From Girardinichthys multiradiatus (lineage: Eukaryota; Chordata; Actinopteri; Cyprinodontiformes; Goodeidae), in assembly GCF_021462225.1 (NCBI RefSeq), contig NC_061798.1, positions 20,606,820 through 20,670,819 on the forward strand: DNA of 64,000 nucleotides, read 5' to 3'. A model generated the notes under the pieces. The model searched no databases, had not been told where the DNA came from, and was given only the letters and a program-made list of their open reading frames with translations. Of the stretch, positions 22,880 through 36,631 are shown in pieces. The translations under genes were made by a program, and so were the position numbers. How positions within the stretch are numbered: the first letter of the stretch is position 1; each line of letters begins with the position of its first letter.

Positions 22880-23447
22880 ACTGGACAATGAGAAGCTCAA
22901 TATGATTGAAATCCATAGATTTGTGAGGTCAAGTTAATACTTCCGACTCGTATGTGCTCCTCTAACCATTCTATCCATTGCTGATGCTTACAGCCATGGA
23001 CTAGGGAGAGCATGGACACCAGTACTGGTTTGCGGCTAAGCAGCCCTATATGCAACAAACTGTAATCTACAGTGTATTCTGACACCATTGTACCAGAACC
23101 GGCATCAGCTCCTGTTGCTGTTTAAGCTACAGTAGCTGATTTGTTGGATCGGACCACATGGGCAAGCCTTTGCTCCCCATATGCATCAGTGAACCTTGAC
23201 CATATTGCTGGGTCACCATTCTTCCTCCCATGGACCATTTTGATAGAAACTGACCACTGCAAACTGGGAACACCTAACAAGAGCTGCAATTTTAGAAATG
23301 CTCTGACCCAGTCGTCTAAACGTTGCAATTTGGCCTTTGTCAAACTTGCTGCCTAATGTGTCCCACCTGCTAAGAGGTGACATGATAAAGAGATAATCTG
23401 TGTTAATGACTTCACATGTCAGTGGTCATAATGTTGTTCCTGATTAC
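22880..23447 (-). mobile_element. Tc1-like fossil (transposase 5' half, minus strand)
   Basis: On plus, 'gacttcacatgtcagtggtcataatgttg' in pieces is the well-known outer repeat of a Tc1 family that ends with ..gtggtcataatgtta... The following text read on minus gives the N-terminal DNA-binding half (LTKAKLQRLDDWVRAF-like, then a VVRSNK block). Multiple stops and frameshifts are present, and the catalytic half is missing on the left. Open frames at 22897-23088 and 23122-23343 (minus) are pieces of it. Confidence 0.75.
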
Positions 23448-24665
23448 TCCAATTTATTAACAATAACGTATTTCCAGTGGACCACTAGAATTAGGAATGC
23501 CTTGAGTATGGACTAAATCATCTTTTTATTGTAACATACTATGTCATGTCTGCCTTTTCATTTCAACAAAGTCTAAAGATACATGGCTTTACATATTGCT
23601 CCAACATTGCCTTTCTGAATATCTGTTACTGTAACACATAGTCAAGCTATCTTTTTGACAATTAAAATAATTTAAGCATCACAGCTAAGAAACACAATAT
23701 ATACCACACACAGGCACCACTACTGTGAAATTTTCTTTAAAATTCTAAATAAATGTTGCAGCAATAACTTAATAATAACAATACTTTGTCTCATGTAATG
23801 CAATGCAAACACTCTGTTTGCACTGATGAAGATTCAGGACGTAGGATGCTTAAAGTGGCTTCTTATTAAATTAATGAATAAACATTTGTCAGTGTGGGAG
23901 GCCTATATAGAGCAATAAGCCTTTATTCTCGGATTATCAAAGAATATTTACATATGAAAAAAAGAAAAAAACGAGATGATAACGTTGCAGCAAAAATAAC
24001 TTACTCTGTCTTTGTATAGGAGCACACAATAAATGTACACAACAGAAATAAAGAGTGCACACATACATATTACACTAACAGAAAATGTGTTACATCATTT
24101 CCAATTTAGACCCACATAAGATATGTTTGTGGATACCTCAACAAAGTGAAAGCAAGTTCAGAATATATTCAAGTGTCAGGTGGGTAATAACCTAAGACCA
24201 CAATGTATTTTGGTCACCAACAGCTTGGAGGCTATTCATAGATTATTTTTTACTTAAATCAGACTGAATCTTTGTGCAGCAAAATCACAAAGCATCATTA
24301 CCGACCAGTGGAGACAAACAAGTACACTTTTGGTTATATCTGACAGAGCCAGGGTCCTAAGCAGAGATGGGAAGGTGTTATGTAACATGACACTCTACAA
24401 ACCACCAAAAAGATGAACCACTTCAAGGTTGTTTATTTTGCTTTGTTAAGAATTTATTAAAATTGTGGATCTGGTTCAGCATTTAAGATCGCAACACATT
24501 CACCAGAACAGCATCAGCTGCTGCAGCTAATTGCTGTATTACTAAAAACACAATTATTAGGGCATGAAAATATATTGTTCAAGTGACCATTACTGTAATA
24601 ATTTTTCTATTGCCTTAATTTTTTATTTTTTATATATGCTCGATATGCATAAAACTCTCTGTTTT
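23448..24665. other. Intronic stretch, nothing recognised
   Basis: AT-rich intron 1 sequence, no identifiable structure. Confidence 0.45.
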
Positions 24666-24765
24666 TAGAATCAGAATCAACTTTATTGCCAAGTTTGTGC
24701 ACAGAACCAATGGTTTTCACTCTGTTACACTTTGCTCTCTGTGAAGTTTTTTCTCAATATAAATG
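24666..24765 (-). repeat. LINE 3' end, minus strand
   Basis: 'agaatcagaatcaactttattgccaag' in pieces is, on minus, CTTGGCAATAAAGTTGATTCTGATTCT. This is the polyA-signal plus (TTCTGA)n tail typical of a fish LINE. The same tail is found in forward orientation at 30441-30484. Confidence 0.75.
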
Positions 24766-27700
24766 GAAATAAAAAATACCTATAAAATGTACATTTTCCA
24801 GGATTTGTTTCATATGAAAGGTTATTGGTACAGACCACAACCTACAATGATTTTTAATGTAACTATTAATAGATTTTTATGTAAATACCGACCCAGTGCA
24901 AACATGAAGACAGCTTAATGACATAAACAAATACAAATACCGACCCTTTTTTTGAGAACAGAGCAATCTTTGTTCTTTAGGTGTGCTCAGACTACCTATT
25001 AGTTTAAATCTTTTTGAAAAAATGAATTTGTATTTATAAAAAAATTTATTAAGAACATAGATGCGCCAGTTGATCGGCCAATGATAAATAAAGGGTTTAA
25101 CTAAAATTGTTCTGACATGTGATTGGCAGGTCATGAACTCAAAAAGTCTGCATTTTCCATACAAAAATGCATTAAAACTAAAAACAACCATTTTTATTTT
25201 GATCAATAGACACATCAACTAACAACATATCCTTTGAAACACTTTTATGATCTGAGATTTGAGGAAATTAGATAATGGTCAAGAATACCTTCACAGGAAA
25301 AATAAAGATCTGGAACGGCCAAACTAGAGATCAGAACTAAACATGACAGACGATCTTTGGGTTTACCTAAATAGATCTTCTAACAGGCTAAGAGATAAGG
25401 AGAACCTTTGCAAAAGAGAGGGCAAATATTACAGCTTGTTTTGCTCATTATTTTTTGTACTTGTCTCTTTAACACTTTTTGTTTGTTTTTCAGTTGAATT
25501 GTACAGAATATATGCCACACATTTATCTTACAAGTATGAAATAAAAGTTGTGATGTTGCACAATTTTATTAAAACAATGACTCAGCAAATGTAACCTGTT
25601 ATAAAAGTGAAACGTAATATTAGTGTCTAAGATTGTTTTGACTCTGCAGTCTATATTGCCCATGGGAGCAAGCCAAACAGATGTCAAAAACCCACGCATA
25701 AGACTGACTAATGCCTCTGCAGATCAGATCTACAAGGCACTGTTCTACAGTGCTGAAGGGGATTGTGAGTGTAAAGCTAGTGTTGGCATGTGGCTGCGAC
25801 CTGAGTAGTGTGAAGTGAACAACAGGGGACGCAGAGCCAGATGCTGGTTAGCCCAGTTGTGTCCCTGTCAACACCAGTGTGTACAGAGCTGTACACACAC
25901 ACACACACGTGCAAAAATAAAGTGACCTAAAACTTCACATGTGTGTTTCTGAGCAGGCCTCAGTCAATATGCATTATTAAACCCAGCAAGCTGAACCACT
26001 GCATCCCTCTTACATCCTTGTCCCTTCTTGTTCTCCCCATCGTTTCGTCCCCCATCCCAACTGACTTCACCAGTCACTGGTGTTGAGTGGTTAATTAGCA
26101 CCGTTAATAATACACTGCCAAACGATGGGGAGGGGAAGCAGCTTGTGTGGAAGTACTATTTCTGTCTGATCAGCTGATTGCCAGTGACACCTCGCAGAAG
26201 ACTCGAAAGAGGCGGAAAAAGTTCCAAAAAAGGCGGTCTGGACTCTTCAGATTGTGGCAAGAGATTAACAACAGGCTTTTATTTTTCACAACAGGACAAT
26301 ATTGCTGATGGATAAACATGATTTACTTATTCCACTAAATAGTATTTAAAATTTGGGAATGGGATTGTGCAACATATTCAACAGAAACTAGGGCAGATTT
26401 AGGAGCAGAAAGCCTGAATCATTTGTTTCACGTGGAAAGTCTTGAACAATCTGTGCATCAGACACAGGTCTTGATAAATGTTTTGGCTGGAAACAATCAT
26501 CATTTACATACCACACCCCTATTTATTCATATTCAGACCTCTCTGCTGTCTGTTGCTAAATATAATGACAAAGTTACTAAGCTGGCAACACTGCTCCTCA
26601 AGCCTGATAGGCTGATTTTTAGCAAAATGTTTAGAGGTAGATTTTATAACGCTGCTATAACCTAAATAAATGTTTGTTTCAGTGGGTATGCTTTATTCTG
26701 TGCTGTGTTTAATCTAAGACAGTAAGATTAAAACTAAATTACGCCACAAATTACAGGGAGTAATAATATAAGGATATGATATGATATAATATGATATATA
26801 ACATGATTTGATATGCTACAACTACACTGCTGCAGTTCATCCTCCAAACAGTTTTATAGTCATAGAGCAAAAAATAAACAATTTCCTTCAGTGTCTGACA
26901 ATACATCAGACAAAACCTTTTCTGTTTTAGGTTAGTTAACGTTACCAACATAATTTCTATTCGCTAAATAATAGAGTAATGAGAGACAGAGAGTTTTGCT
27001 TTAGAAGTCCGCAACCTTCTCACAGTAAGTTGCTGAAAATAAATGCCTCCACCTCTGATGAAGCAACATACCAGAAAAAACACAAGAGAAGCTGAAACAT
27101 GCTGGGCGCAGGCAGAAGGAAGAAGGGTAAGTTCTAGGAGGGAGGCAGTGTTTAAAAAGGTAAATGAAAGAGAAGAGAAAGCACAAGGATCAGAAAAAGG
27201 AAAGAAAGAGGTAATACAACAATTGCGATAAGTATTTCTGTCTCTGAAAAAGATGGATCGACAAACTGCTGTTTGCAAGGAGAAGGTGAAAGAAGAAGAA
27301 AAAATTAAAGGATGAAATAAAAGAGTAGTGTTGGAAACAAGCGTGGGCCAGAGAGCAGCAGAGGAGAGAAGCCGATGCATCCGGAGCCTCTCTAAAAATA
27401 CCACTGAAGGAGAGGAGTGGATGATCGAAAGAGGCTGGATTGACACGAGGATGGAAAGAAGGATGAAAAGCAGATCCATCCTCTCAGGAAACTGACTTCA
27501 TGAAAGCAGGAGTGTTAGAGTTTTACCAGAAACAAAAAAATAAATAAAACTGAGAACACTGTTAGGGAAGAAAATCTTTCAACTGCTGCAAAAAAGAAAA
27601 AGTAAAGAATTAAGAGAAAGAACAACAGATGGATGCTTAAGCAAATGCAAATCTCTTTGGGTTTTTTTTGTTCGCCTGCTGAAATATTCTCCATGACAAC

Positions 27701-28045
27701 TTGTTCATATTTGTTTTCCTTCAGTGTCAGGAGGCTGTAAAATGGTACATCCCACTTCTAGCAGAAAGACAGCACCCAGATGGACACTGTATTTATCAGT
27801 GGGGCAGCCATTTCTCAGACAATCTGGTCCATCCCTCCTGAATGCAAGGGCTTTGTTTCCCACCTGTCCTTTCATCCAGCATCCAGGTTGAATATTCACA
27901 CCTCCAACTGGCTCGCTGGGCCAGTGCACATATTAAAGGTATTAAATTAATTTTGGCATCTGCATATTTTCTACTGAAAACCATCTAGATTTTACACTTC
28001 AACCTTTTGCTACTCTTAAATTGTAGAAACTCAGGCCTTTCTCTA
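24766..28045. other. Intronic stretch with candidate regulatory patch
   Basis: Contains (CA)n at 25891-25908, an ATGAT-rich simple patch at 26770-26815, and a strongly purine-rich patch at 27060-27480. That patch creates a spurious 171-aa minus-strand open frame (26964-27479). Bases 25650-26250 are GC-richer with homeodomain-like TTAATTAG. No gene was recognised. Confidence 0.45.
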
Positions 28046-28430
28046 TCAGATGCTACAGTGTATTGAACCTTTTCATATTTGGTTATGATACAATCACAAA
28101 CTTTGTGAAGTATTGTACTGTTATTATGTGATAGACCAACATAAAGTACTGCATAATTGTGAAATGAAGAAAATGGCACATGTTTTTTTCAACTGTTTAC
28201 AAATATGTGTGCCTGGAGGAGGGGTATTTGTATTGAGCCCTCGTTGTAAATACTTTGCAAAACCAGTTATTGTTGCAGTTACAGCTGCAGGTTTTTTATG
28301 GTAAGCTTCTAGAGCTTCCAAAGGCTTACCTCAGATTCTTAACTAGATTTAGGTTTGGACTTTGACTGGGCCATTCTAACACATGAATATGCTCTCTTCT
28401 AAAACATTCCACTGAATGAAATAAAAAACA
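28046..28430. mobile_element. Tc1-family fossil, terminal part
   Basis: 'gtgatagaccaacataaagtactgcataattgtgaaatgaag' in pieces, then 'cagttacagctgcagg' and 'ggactttgactgggccattc', is the standard outer half of the fish Tc1 family also seen at 56930-57880. The right half is lost. Confidence 0.75.
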
Positions 28431-30354
28431 ACAAATTAATTGAAGAAATGTGTTGCAATTATTAAGAATAAAACTGAGCTAGAAATCCAAAACAAAAAAA
28501 GCACAATACTGAAAATTAGATGCCAAATGAAAGTCTAGAAGGTTAAAAATACCATTGATAATATCTATGTCATAAACACTAAGACAATAAATTTTATGAT
28601 AAAATATGTTGGCCCCATATGCGGAGGCTACAGTCGTCAACACAGTTATATCTGTTTATCCCCATTCATGGGCTATTTACCGCCTGTCTCAACCTTCTTC
28701 CTGTCAGGCTACTAATTAAGAAAGGCAATAGAGCCACAAAATATTTTAAAAGTCAACATAACTACAGCTACTGAAGCATAGTTAAATTTACTGTTGACCA
28801 TTATAGTAACAATGACTAAAGTGTTTGCTATGCCAGTCTTTATGAGGCTGGATTAAATTCCAGATATAGAGCAGGTAACAGAAAATATTTCATTATACCC
28901 AGAGTATGCCCAGCGTAAGTATTTTCTACATCTGAATAATACTCCAATAACAAAACAATTTGTCACTCTACAGCTAATATATACATCTACACATATTTAT
29001 GTTGTATTATCAGTATATAAAAAATGACCTGGTTTTTTTTTGTTTTTTTTACATATTAGGGTATGGGATCTCCAGTTAAGATGAGGAGATCCTGTTTATA
29101 GAGCAAAGATGCATAATGATGGAGGTTTCCACTCATAGCTATGAACTGCAGCAGCCACTCCCTCAGACAGTGCTTGGCTGTTGATAACTCTTTTATTGAT
29201 GTTGTGATTTATATATGAAGCAAAGTGCTTTTTTGGCATGAGCCCTTTAGTATATAAGTGTGTCTTTCTTCTCCTCCTCATGCATTTATGTTTCCTCTCC
29301 TCTCCATTTATATCCCATCTTATCCTCTTTCAATTTATTTTCCTTTTCTTTTCTTTCCTTTCCTTGGGCAACACATTCTTCAACGTCACAGCATATAGTT
29401 TATGGTATCTCATTTTCATTCAGCGCTCTCGTTTTCCTCACTTTACATTAAGAAAAAACTAAATATATAAATTACTTGTAAGTATTGTAACATAAACCAT
29501 TAGGCCTATAACCTCCAAGATTGTTCAATCTTTAATTATTTACTTACTTTGATCAGACTGTAGTCAATCATATTATCTACAGTTATCTACAGTTGAACAG
29601 TGTAGAAAATGGAAAAAAATCATTTCCCCATTCTCCTTCAAAGCTCCGCTCTGCTTGATCAAGGTCAACATCTGTATTTTTAGGATTTACTACAGCCACT
29701 TTACAGATTACACTGTTTACATTGTTCTTAGTCCTTCTGCTGAGCAATGCTAAACACACAACAGAACGATGTTCTGGATACACTGGGAGAGAAAACAGGT
29801 GGCCTTAACATTTCTTTACTCTTTCAGTTGAACTCTGAGAGATTAGAGGCAAGGACTAGTGTCCCTTCTCACTTGAAAAAATAGTCTCTTCAATACTTTT
29901 GTTCTCTAAGTCCAATTGTTGACTGCACAGCAACAACAGTTAGTTCTAGCAAAACCTGTGGTTAAGCAGCACTCATTTCAAAATATTTTTCCAAGCAGTT
30001 ACACTTATAGTCACCACCCAATTTAATGTCATCTCTATTAAAGATAAATATATTAATGGAGACTTCGTGGTCACATAATGCCACTCTGTGGTTCAGTTCT
30101 TTAACAAAGGACCTTGGAGAGTTTTCTTTACCTTCCTTTACATAATCCTAACTCTGCTTAGTGGCAATATAAACTTGTTTGCCTTAGTTACTGTAGTTTA
30201 TCATTTTGTAATTGTTGCTCTGGCTGTATTTGTAAGCAAATAACTTTTTCCTATAGCAACTTCCTGAATTATGAAGATCAACGCGCATGCATTACACAGT
30301 TAAGCCCCAAATTACTCTTACCACAGGTAGATATAGAGTTAAGGCAGGGGTGCC
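28431..30354. other. Intronic stretch, nothing recognised
   Basis: AT-rich intron 1. A pyrimidine-rich patch lies at 29265-29360. No coding structure. Confidence 0.45.
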
Positions 30355-30484
30355 GAAGTCTAGTCTTATGTTTGTACTGTTTAATTTGTATTGTATTGCA
30401 CCGACTACGCCAAAACAAATTCCTTGTATGTCCAAAAACGTACTTGGCAATAAAGCTTTTCTGATTCTGATTCTGATTCTGATT
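30355..30484 (+). repeat. LINE 3' end with (TTCTGA)n tail
   Basis: 'tacttggcaataaagctttt' followed by four TTCTGA units (to 30484) marks the 3' terminus of a non-LTR retrotransposon, strongly 5' truncated. The tail unit equals the tail at 24666. Confidence 0.8.
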
Positions 30485-32620
30485 AAAGGCTACTGTCTTG
30501 TTACTTTTAGATGAAGTATTTTTCAACACCTCAATCAAATGGCTGAATTCCATCTTCGGTGTTTCCCTCAGCTCTTCAGAGGCCTAGTGACGAACCGTTT
30601 ATTTGATTCTAGCGTGTTGGAGAAGGGATGCATCTAAAAATTGCAGGATGAAAGCTCTCGAGAACTGGCCTTGGGCACCCATGATTTAAAGTCATGTTTT
30701 ATTTTAGCTGCCATTTTCTTCTGACTGGAAGTAATATGGGTTTCTACCTGAATCTGATAGAGAATCTGTGGAGGGAACTAAATGTTAAGGTGATGGCAAG
30801 GAGGTCTTCCAACCTCAAACACTATAACCAAAGATAAATCATCAAAATGTTAATGGTAACATGCAAAAACACATTCAGCTATTAAAAGAAGGGCCAAATG
30901 ACTGTAATGCTAATAATTATTCTTTTACTTATCATTGAGAATGATATAAATAATTTTTGACATTCCATTTTTTATTAAAATGTAAATAGAAACAGAAAAC
31001 TGATACCAGACTTTTATATTAATTATCATCTTTGGAGAGATGCCTGTCTCTTTTCCATTTAGAAACTATCTTTATGGTTGAATTAAAATAATTTCAGATC
31101 TAAATGTGGTAGGGGTATGAAAAATTTGGGGCTTGACTGTTTAAAATAACGTTTATTTGAGTGGGCAAATGTTTAAAGGCCCCGTTTGACAGAACTTCTT
31201 CAAGGCAAAAACAAAACAAAACAAAAATGATAAAAGAAACATTGTTTCAAGATCACAGTGCATGTGTGTTTTGTAAGGTAATGTCCAAGTGAACCCCAAA
31301 ATAAAATGTGTATCTCATTCATTCTTCTATTGCAAACTATATTTTCAGTCTATTCATTAGTTCATTAATCGGCCTCAAGGTTTTTATGACAACAATAACA
31401 TTGTTAAATAAAGAAGTATTAAAATGTCATTTTATGCACATCTGAAGAATTTATTGGAAATATGAAACATGTTTTGGTTTCTGGTTTGTAGTTCTAGAAC
31501 GCTTCTAGATGAACACAGTTTTTTTACAGTTATCTTCCAGTGACGTTGCAGAACGCTGTCAACTTGTTTTCTGTACCATCAGACAAACAATATACAGCCT
31601 GTTAAACCATCTAAAGATTAAATTTATCGCTTCCAACATCAATCACTTAGCTCCATAACGAAACTTTGATTTTACCCATGCACTTTAGTATTTACATTTT
31701 TGTAAGAAACTTTGCATTTTTATAAATGTTAAATCCTACAATGATTCCAAACTGTAAATTGTTGAAAGGTTAATTTTATTATTTTCCTGTCCATTTTGTT
31801 GTATCTGGTTGATACATAATGAGAAACAAACTTTATGGCAGATCCCGGACAGCCTTTTGAATGGATGCTTATAATATAATCTCATATTTTCCTCTCAGCA
31901 CTAACACAGGTTGACGTTGGAAGGGAAAACTAATGTAAAGACCCTGAAGAACCCAAGTAGAATGCACTTGCATTAAACTTTCATGCTAGGGAGGCCTGGG
32001 AGCTCTAAAAAGGTTATTCCCTCAGTCTCACCCAGCCAGGCACTATGAAACACCACATATTTCTGTCATCTGTGAGGGTGAGAGGTCATACCTGCTTTAT
32101 GTCACATTTTATTCTCCTTGCAGCTGTAGCTGCTGATACCAAATCGAGAGGCAGCGAAGCTGCATCAACACACAAACATGCGGCTGCTTCCCAAATAAAG
32201 ATATAACATTACACAGCTATTATTAAATATTCTGTGGATTACCTGTTTAATTATATTTTACTCATATTTTATTTATTGGTTTATTAACGTTTATTTAAGC
32301 GAGAGGGACAGTTTGACTGACACAAATAGAAATGCACCAAATTGTAGCATAAGGCTGAATTCCATTGTTTGCTCCCCAGCCAGATGCAATAGGCTGAATA
32401 TAAATTTGAAAAGAAACTATTTATGCAGTGTGGTATTTCAGTCTTTGGATGTATTGTTTTTATTTTCATGGGACTATTTGTATTCAGAGCTCCTGAGTCA
32501 ATTCTTAGTAGCATCGCCTTTCTCTGCAATTGCAGCTGTAAATATTTTGGATTACGTCTCTAACAGTTTTGAACATCTAGTGACTAAATTATGTTGCCCT
32601 TTTTTTTTGCAAAATAGCTC
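30485..32620. other. Intronic stretch, nothing recognised
   Basis: AT-rich intron 1. The open frames 32284-32529 and 32313-32633 overlap on opposite strands and have no recognisable protein. Confidence 0.45.
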
Positions 32621-33520
32621 AAGCTATAGCTAGATTTTCAGGTCTTGTCCCAGATTTTCAATTGGATTGAGATCTGGACTTTAACTGGACCATTCTAGCA
32701 CATGAATATGCCTTGATCTAAATAGTTTAATTGTTGCTCTGACTGTATATTTTTGGTCACTGTTCTACTGGAAGGTGAACCTCTGACATATTCTCAAATC
32801 TTCAGCCTCTAACAGGTTTTCTTCTAGGATTACCTTGTGTTTAGCCCAATCCATCTTCCCATCTGTTCTAACCAGCTTCCCAGTTTCTGTTGAAGAAAAT
32901 CATCCCCACAGCATGATGCAGCCACCACTGTGATTCACCATAGGGATGGGGAGTTTAATGTGATAAGCAAGATTTGTTTGTCACAACATCTAGGGTTTAG
33001 CATGAGGCCAATTTTGGTCTCATTTGACCAGAGCTTTCATCCACATAGTTGTTCTTTACCCTAATTGACTTGTGTCAAATTGCAAACTGTGGACTACTTG
33101 TGGCCTTCTTTCAACAATAGCTTTCATCTTTTCACTCTCCCATAAAGGCAAGATACATGACTAATAGTTTCCCTATCAACAGATTTTCTAAACAGAGCTG
33201 TGGATCTCCTTTGGAAACAAGGTCTTCTGGAGTGACCATGAGCCTTTTTGCCCGCCCCTACTAATGTTCTCCTTGGTTTTCCTTGTTAGAATGATGATCA
33301 TGTACTGGCCATTTCCATTTGTGAGAACCTCTTTCCATTTTCAGATTGCCTTCTTCCATTTTCACTAAGGTTCTCTAACTAACCTCTGAGGCATTCAAAG
33401 GGCAGCCGAATTTCCCAATAAAATATATATATACTTTTATGGTTATAATGTGACAAAGAATGAAACATTGAAGTGAATACTTCTGCAAGGCCCTGCAGAG
33501 TAAAGTTAAAGATAATCATC
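32621..33520 (-). mobile_element. Tc1-like transposon fossil, minus strand
   Basis: The order of recognisable blocks (plus strand) is: 'attggattgagatctggact', 'atcatccccacagcatgatg', 'tttggtctcatttgaccag', 'cataaaggcaagatacatga', 'gagctgtggatctc', 'ggagtgaccatgagcc', 'ttccattttcagattgcc', 'ggttctctaactaacctctg'. Read on minus, these are the transposase coding blocks of a fish Tc1 family, including the HH-GGGSIMLWG equivalent and the helix-turn-helix region, with many stops. About 900 bp is retained. Confidence 0.82.
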
Positions 33521-33554
33521 CACAACTGACTATATATTTCTATCTTAATATGTG

Positions 33555-34125
33555 ACAAAAAAAACGACATGATGTCATGATTTTGGGTTGTTTGGTTTTT
33601 GGTTTTGGGTTTTTTCCTTATGTTTTTCACTGTTCAAGTTTTGAATCATGTTTCTGTTTATTTTCCTGGTTCATGCTTTTGTTTTGTCATCTTGTTCATG
33701 TTTTGTCAAGTTTGGTTTTCGGATCTGGTTATGCTTTTGCTTCATGTTTTTCTAGATTGTGTTCAAGAGTCTCTGTTTTGCTCCAATCACGTTTTGTTCT
33801 GTTAGTTAAGTTTATTCAGTTCACCTGCTTCAAGTTAATCTGTCTCCTTACTCCACCTGGTTTTCACACCATATATTCACACTTGTTCTGTTAGTCTTTG
33901 CGGAAACATCTTTCACTCCCATGCTCATGTCTAGCTCTCTAACCAAGTCTTGTTTTTTTTTATCATGCCATGCCTGTCTTGCCTGCCCATTTGTTTTGTT
34001 CCTGCCTCCTGCTGAGTGTGAGTTTTTGTAATTAAACCTTTTCTTCACTTACCATCACGCTGCCTGCTCGTCTGCATTCTGGGGTCCAATATCAGGTAAA
34101 CCGTGACAGAACCGTGACACATGAG
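33555..34125 (+). repeat. Possible retroelement 3' segment
   Basis: T-rich text with repeated 'catgttttg' motifs leads to 'tttgtaattaaaccttttc', then 'ctgcctgctcgtctgcattc', 'ggggtccaatatcaggtaaa' and 'ccgtgacagaaccgtgacac'. Fish repeats ending in 'accgtgacag' are common. I cannot name the family. Overlapping open frames at 33577-33894 reflect low complexity. Confidence 0.4.
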
Positions 34126-34545
34126 TTTTTTTTTGGGTGTATGTATGTAAAAATAACTCTCCCTGTGTATTTATGTAACTGACTGAAATTCAGTTCTGGC
34201 TCAACACTGATAATAGGAAGGTAAAACAAAAAAGATCCAGATCATCAACAGCAGCCTGTGAACTGAATACCTAAATATTTCAAGAACTGCTTCCATGTGA
34301 GCGCTATTTTCAGCAGTAATCCATAATTCAAAATTAGCATTTTTCTGCCTGAAAAAAGAACCTCTTCAGTCTGCTACAAAATCTTTCTTTCATTTTCAAA
34401 AAAGCTAACAACATAGATGTGTGTTTTTTGTTTTGCTAATGTTTTCAGCACAAAGAGGCATTCAGGCAAAAAGGCATAGAAGTCAACATCAAGTCTCTTT
34501 CAGCTTGTCTAAGAGAAGGGAGTTAATGAAGGGAGCCGATTTCTT
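34126..34545. other. Intronic stretch, nothing recognised
   Basis: AT-rich, no identifiable structure. Confidence 0.4.
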
Positions 34546-34850
34546 GTCCCTGATGATGAAAATCATGATGAAAATCATCCCCACAGCGTGATGCTCCCAC
34601 CTCTATGTTTTTCCATGAGGATGGTGCATTCATAGTGATGTGCAGTCTTACTTTCTTACCACTCATGACCCCTGCTTTTTTGTCATTTCTATCAGGTTAG
34701 AACCGCACATTTTTATGTATGTGATCGGGATTTATGTGATAGATCAACACAAATAGCAAGCATAATTGTGAAACGGACAGAATGAATACACATGCATGCC
34801 ACGATTTTCACATTGAGAGGATATAAATACCTTAAAAATGCACTGTACTC
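34546..34850. mobile_element. Tc1-family fossil, internally deleted
   Basis: 'atcatccccacagcgtgatg' joins 'tttatgtgatagatcaacac', 'ataattgtgaaacggacag' and 'aaatgcactgtac'. An interior block and the terminal block of the same family as 32621-33520 are thus fused after internal loss. Confidence 0.7.
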
Positions 34851-36330
34851 ATCTGGAAAAAAAAAAAAAAGTTAAAGGATAATTTTTAAGAGCAAAATAC
34901 CTTGTCAGCAAAGCATAATGCCATACCAACATGCTCTGTATCAAAAAATGAAGTCAATCAGTTATTAATGTTGACGTTACAGCCATCTACTGGCCTGACA
35001 TTGAATTTATTTTAATGGAGCAAAAACGTAGATGTTTATAAGACAAACTACTGCGCTTTACAAACAAAGTTTAAAATATAGTTAAAGAACTCTTACATCA
35101 TAAGATTTAAAACAAAATACATGCACTTTTTTGACATTGACTTACAACTATTTTAATATGCTGTAAGTCAGTGATAAAGGCATTAGAAACAGGTTTAAAA
35201 TGCACACTGAAAGCCACAGGTTCAAAACACAGCAAGATGTTCGATGCAAGTTTTCTGACCCACAATTCTAAATATTGATAATGGGAGCTTTAAGGAAACA
35301 CAGATCCCTCAGCTGTGTATGTGCCTACTGTGAAAACAGCACCTGTGTTAGGGAGCTCACATGACCGAGGCCTTTGCTGACCTCTTCATGCACTCCTGAA
35401 GGCAGCAGCATAAGGGGGCAAACAGAGATAGTGGCATCTATGTGGAGATAGGACCTCCTCTATGAGCTCATCACATTCTTAGTGTCCCTCTATTCTCTTT
35501 GTCGTACCATCACTATAAAGCTAAAAACCTCTAAATCCTTCCTCCTTCTCCCTCCATCTGCGACGCATGTTTTGATATCCTTTTCTCACTGTCAAGGAGA
35601 TGGTGTGTCTGCACTGTCTTTACAATGTGCCCCTTTTAGTAAATTAAGTTAGCACTGTTACTGATAGCTCTCACATTAATACCGTGCCATGCAAGAGTAT
35701 CACTTCTCATTTGTTGCATTAGACTCTGAATTGGAATTTCCCAGCCTCCTCCTTTCTCCTTTGACCTCTTGAACACTGAAACAGGATCAGAAGAGATTAA
35801 ATTGTCTCCTGACCTATGTTCCTCCACCAAAACACTTTTACAACTCAGGTAGATCAAATGTGCTGCGATATTAAACAAATGGCCAAACAATCTACACAGC
35901 AAAGACAAAAATGGAACAGCACAGTGCTAATAAGTTAACAATACAAAACAAACAAGCAGGATTGCTCCAGGCAACAGCAGCAGCTGCTTAACAAATTGTG
36001 TTTTGAAGAAATAAAATGAATGGACTAATCAAAACTCACTAAATGTGCACATTACAAACTAATAACAGTAAGGTGATGTTTAAAATCAGTGGCAGCCTAT
36101 CATGCACTCCCAGCACCAACTTTAAAAAGCTTTTAGCAGTTATTTCAAAGTTCCAGGCTAAATTCCTCAAGCCTTTAAACAAAACTAAAAGGAAGTGTCA
36201 GCTAAAATACAGTACTTCAAGGCCAGCAGATAACCATAAGGTTCGAGGTTACTTTATTTGTACCCATAGGTATTTGTTCTGCAGAGTTCATTATACATTT
36301 ACACACAATGAAAGAGAAAAAAAAAAAACA
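34851..36330. other. Intronic stretch, nothing recognised
   Basis: Contains a poly-A run at 34857-34871. No coding or repeat structure was recognised in the rest. Confidence 0.45.
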
Positions 36331-36334
36331 TCTT

Positions 36335-36628
36335 AACATACCCATCCAGTTTCTATATCTGCTTCTTCCATAATGGGTAGCGGGAGAGCTGGTCCATCAC
36401 AGGCAACACATAGACAGACAACTATGCACACACACCCAATTACAACTAAGGGCAATTTAGAGAGACCAGTTAACCTAACAGTCATGTTTTCAGACTGTGG
36501 GAGGAAGCCAGAGTCAGAGTCATGCGCAAGGAGAACATGCAAACCCAATGCTGAAAGAACTCTAGCCTGGAGTCAAACCCAGAACCTTCTTGCTATAAGG
36601 CAACTGTGCCACCGCGCAGCCCCTTAAC
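36335..36628 (+). repeat. Teleost interspersed repeat, copy d
   Basis: Blocks atctgcttcttccata, gggagagctggtccatcac, actaagggcaatttagagag, cagactgtgggaggaagcc, aggagaacatgcaaaccc and tcaaacccagaaccttcttg are in order. The middle 'gcgagaggcagggtacac' block is deleted. Confidence 0.85.
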
Positions 36629-36631
36629 AGA

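Noticed and set aside
26964..27479. 171-aa minus-strand open frame
   Set aside because: It lies over a strongly purine-rich plus strand. The protein is Ser/Phe/Leu-biased low complexity with no domain or splice context, and plus-strand frames overlap it.
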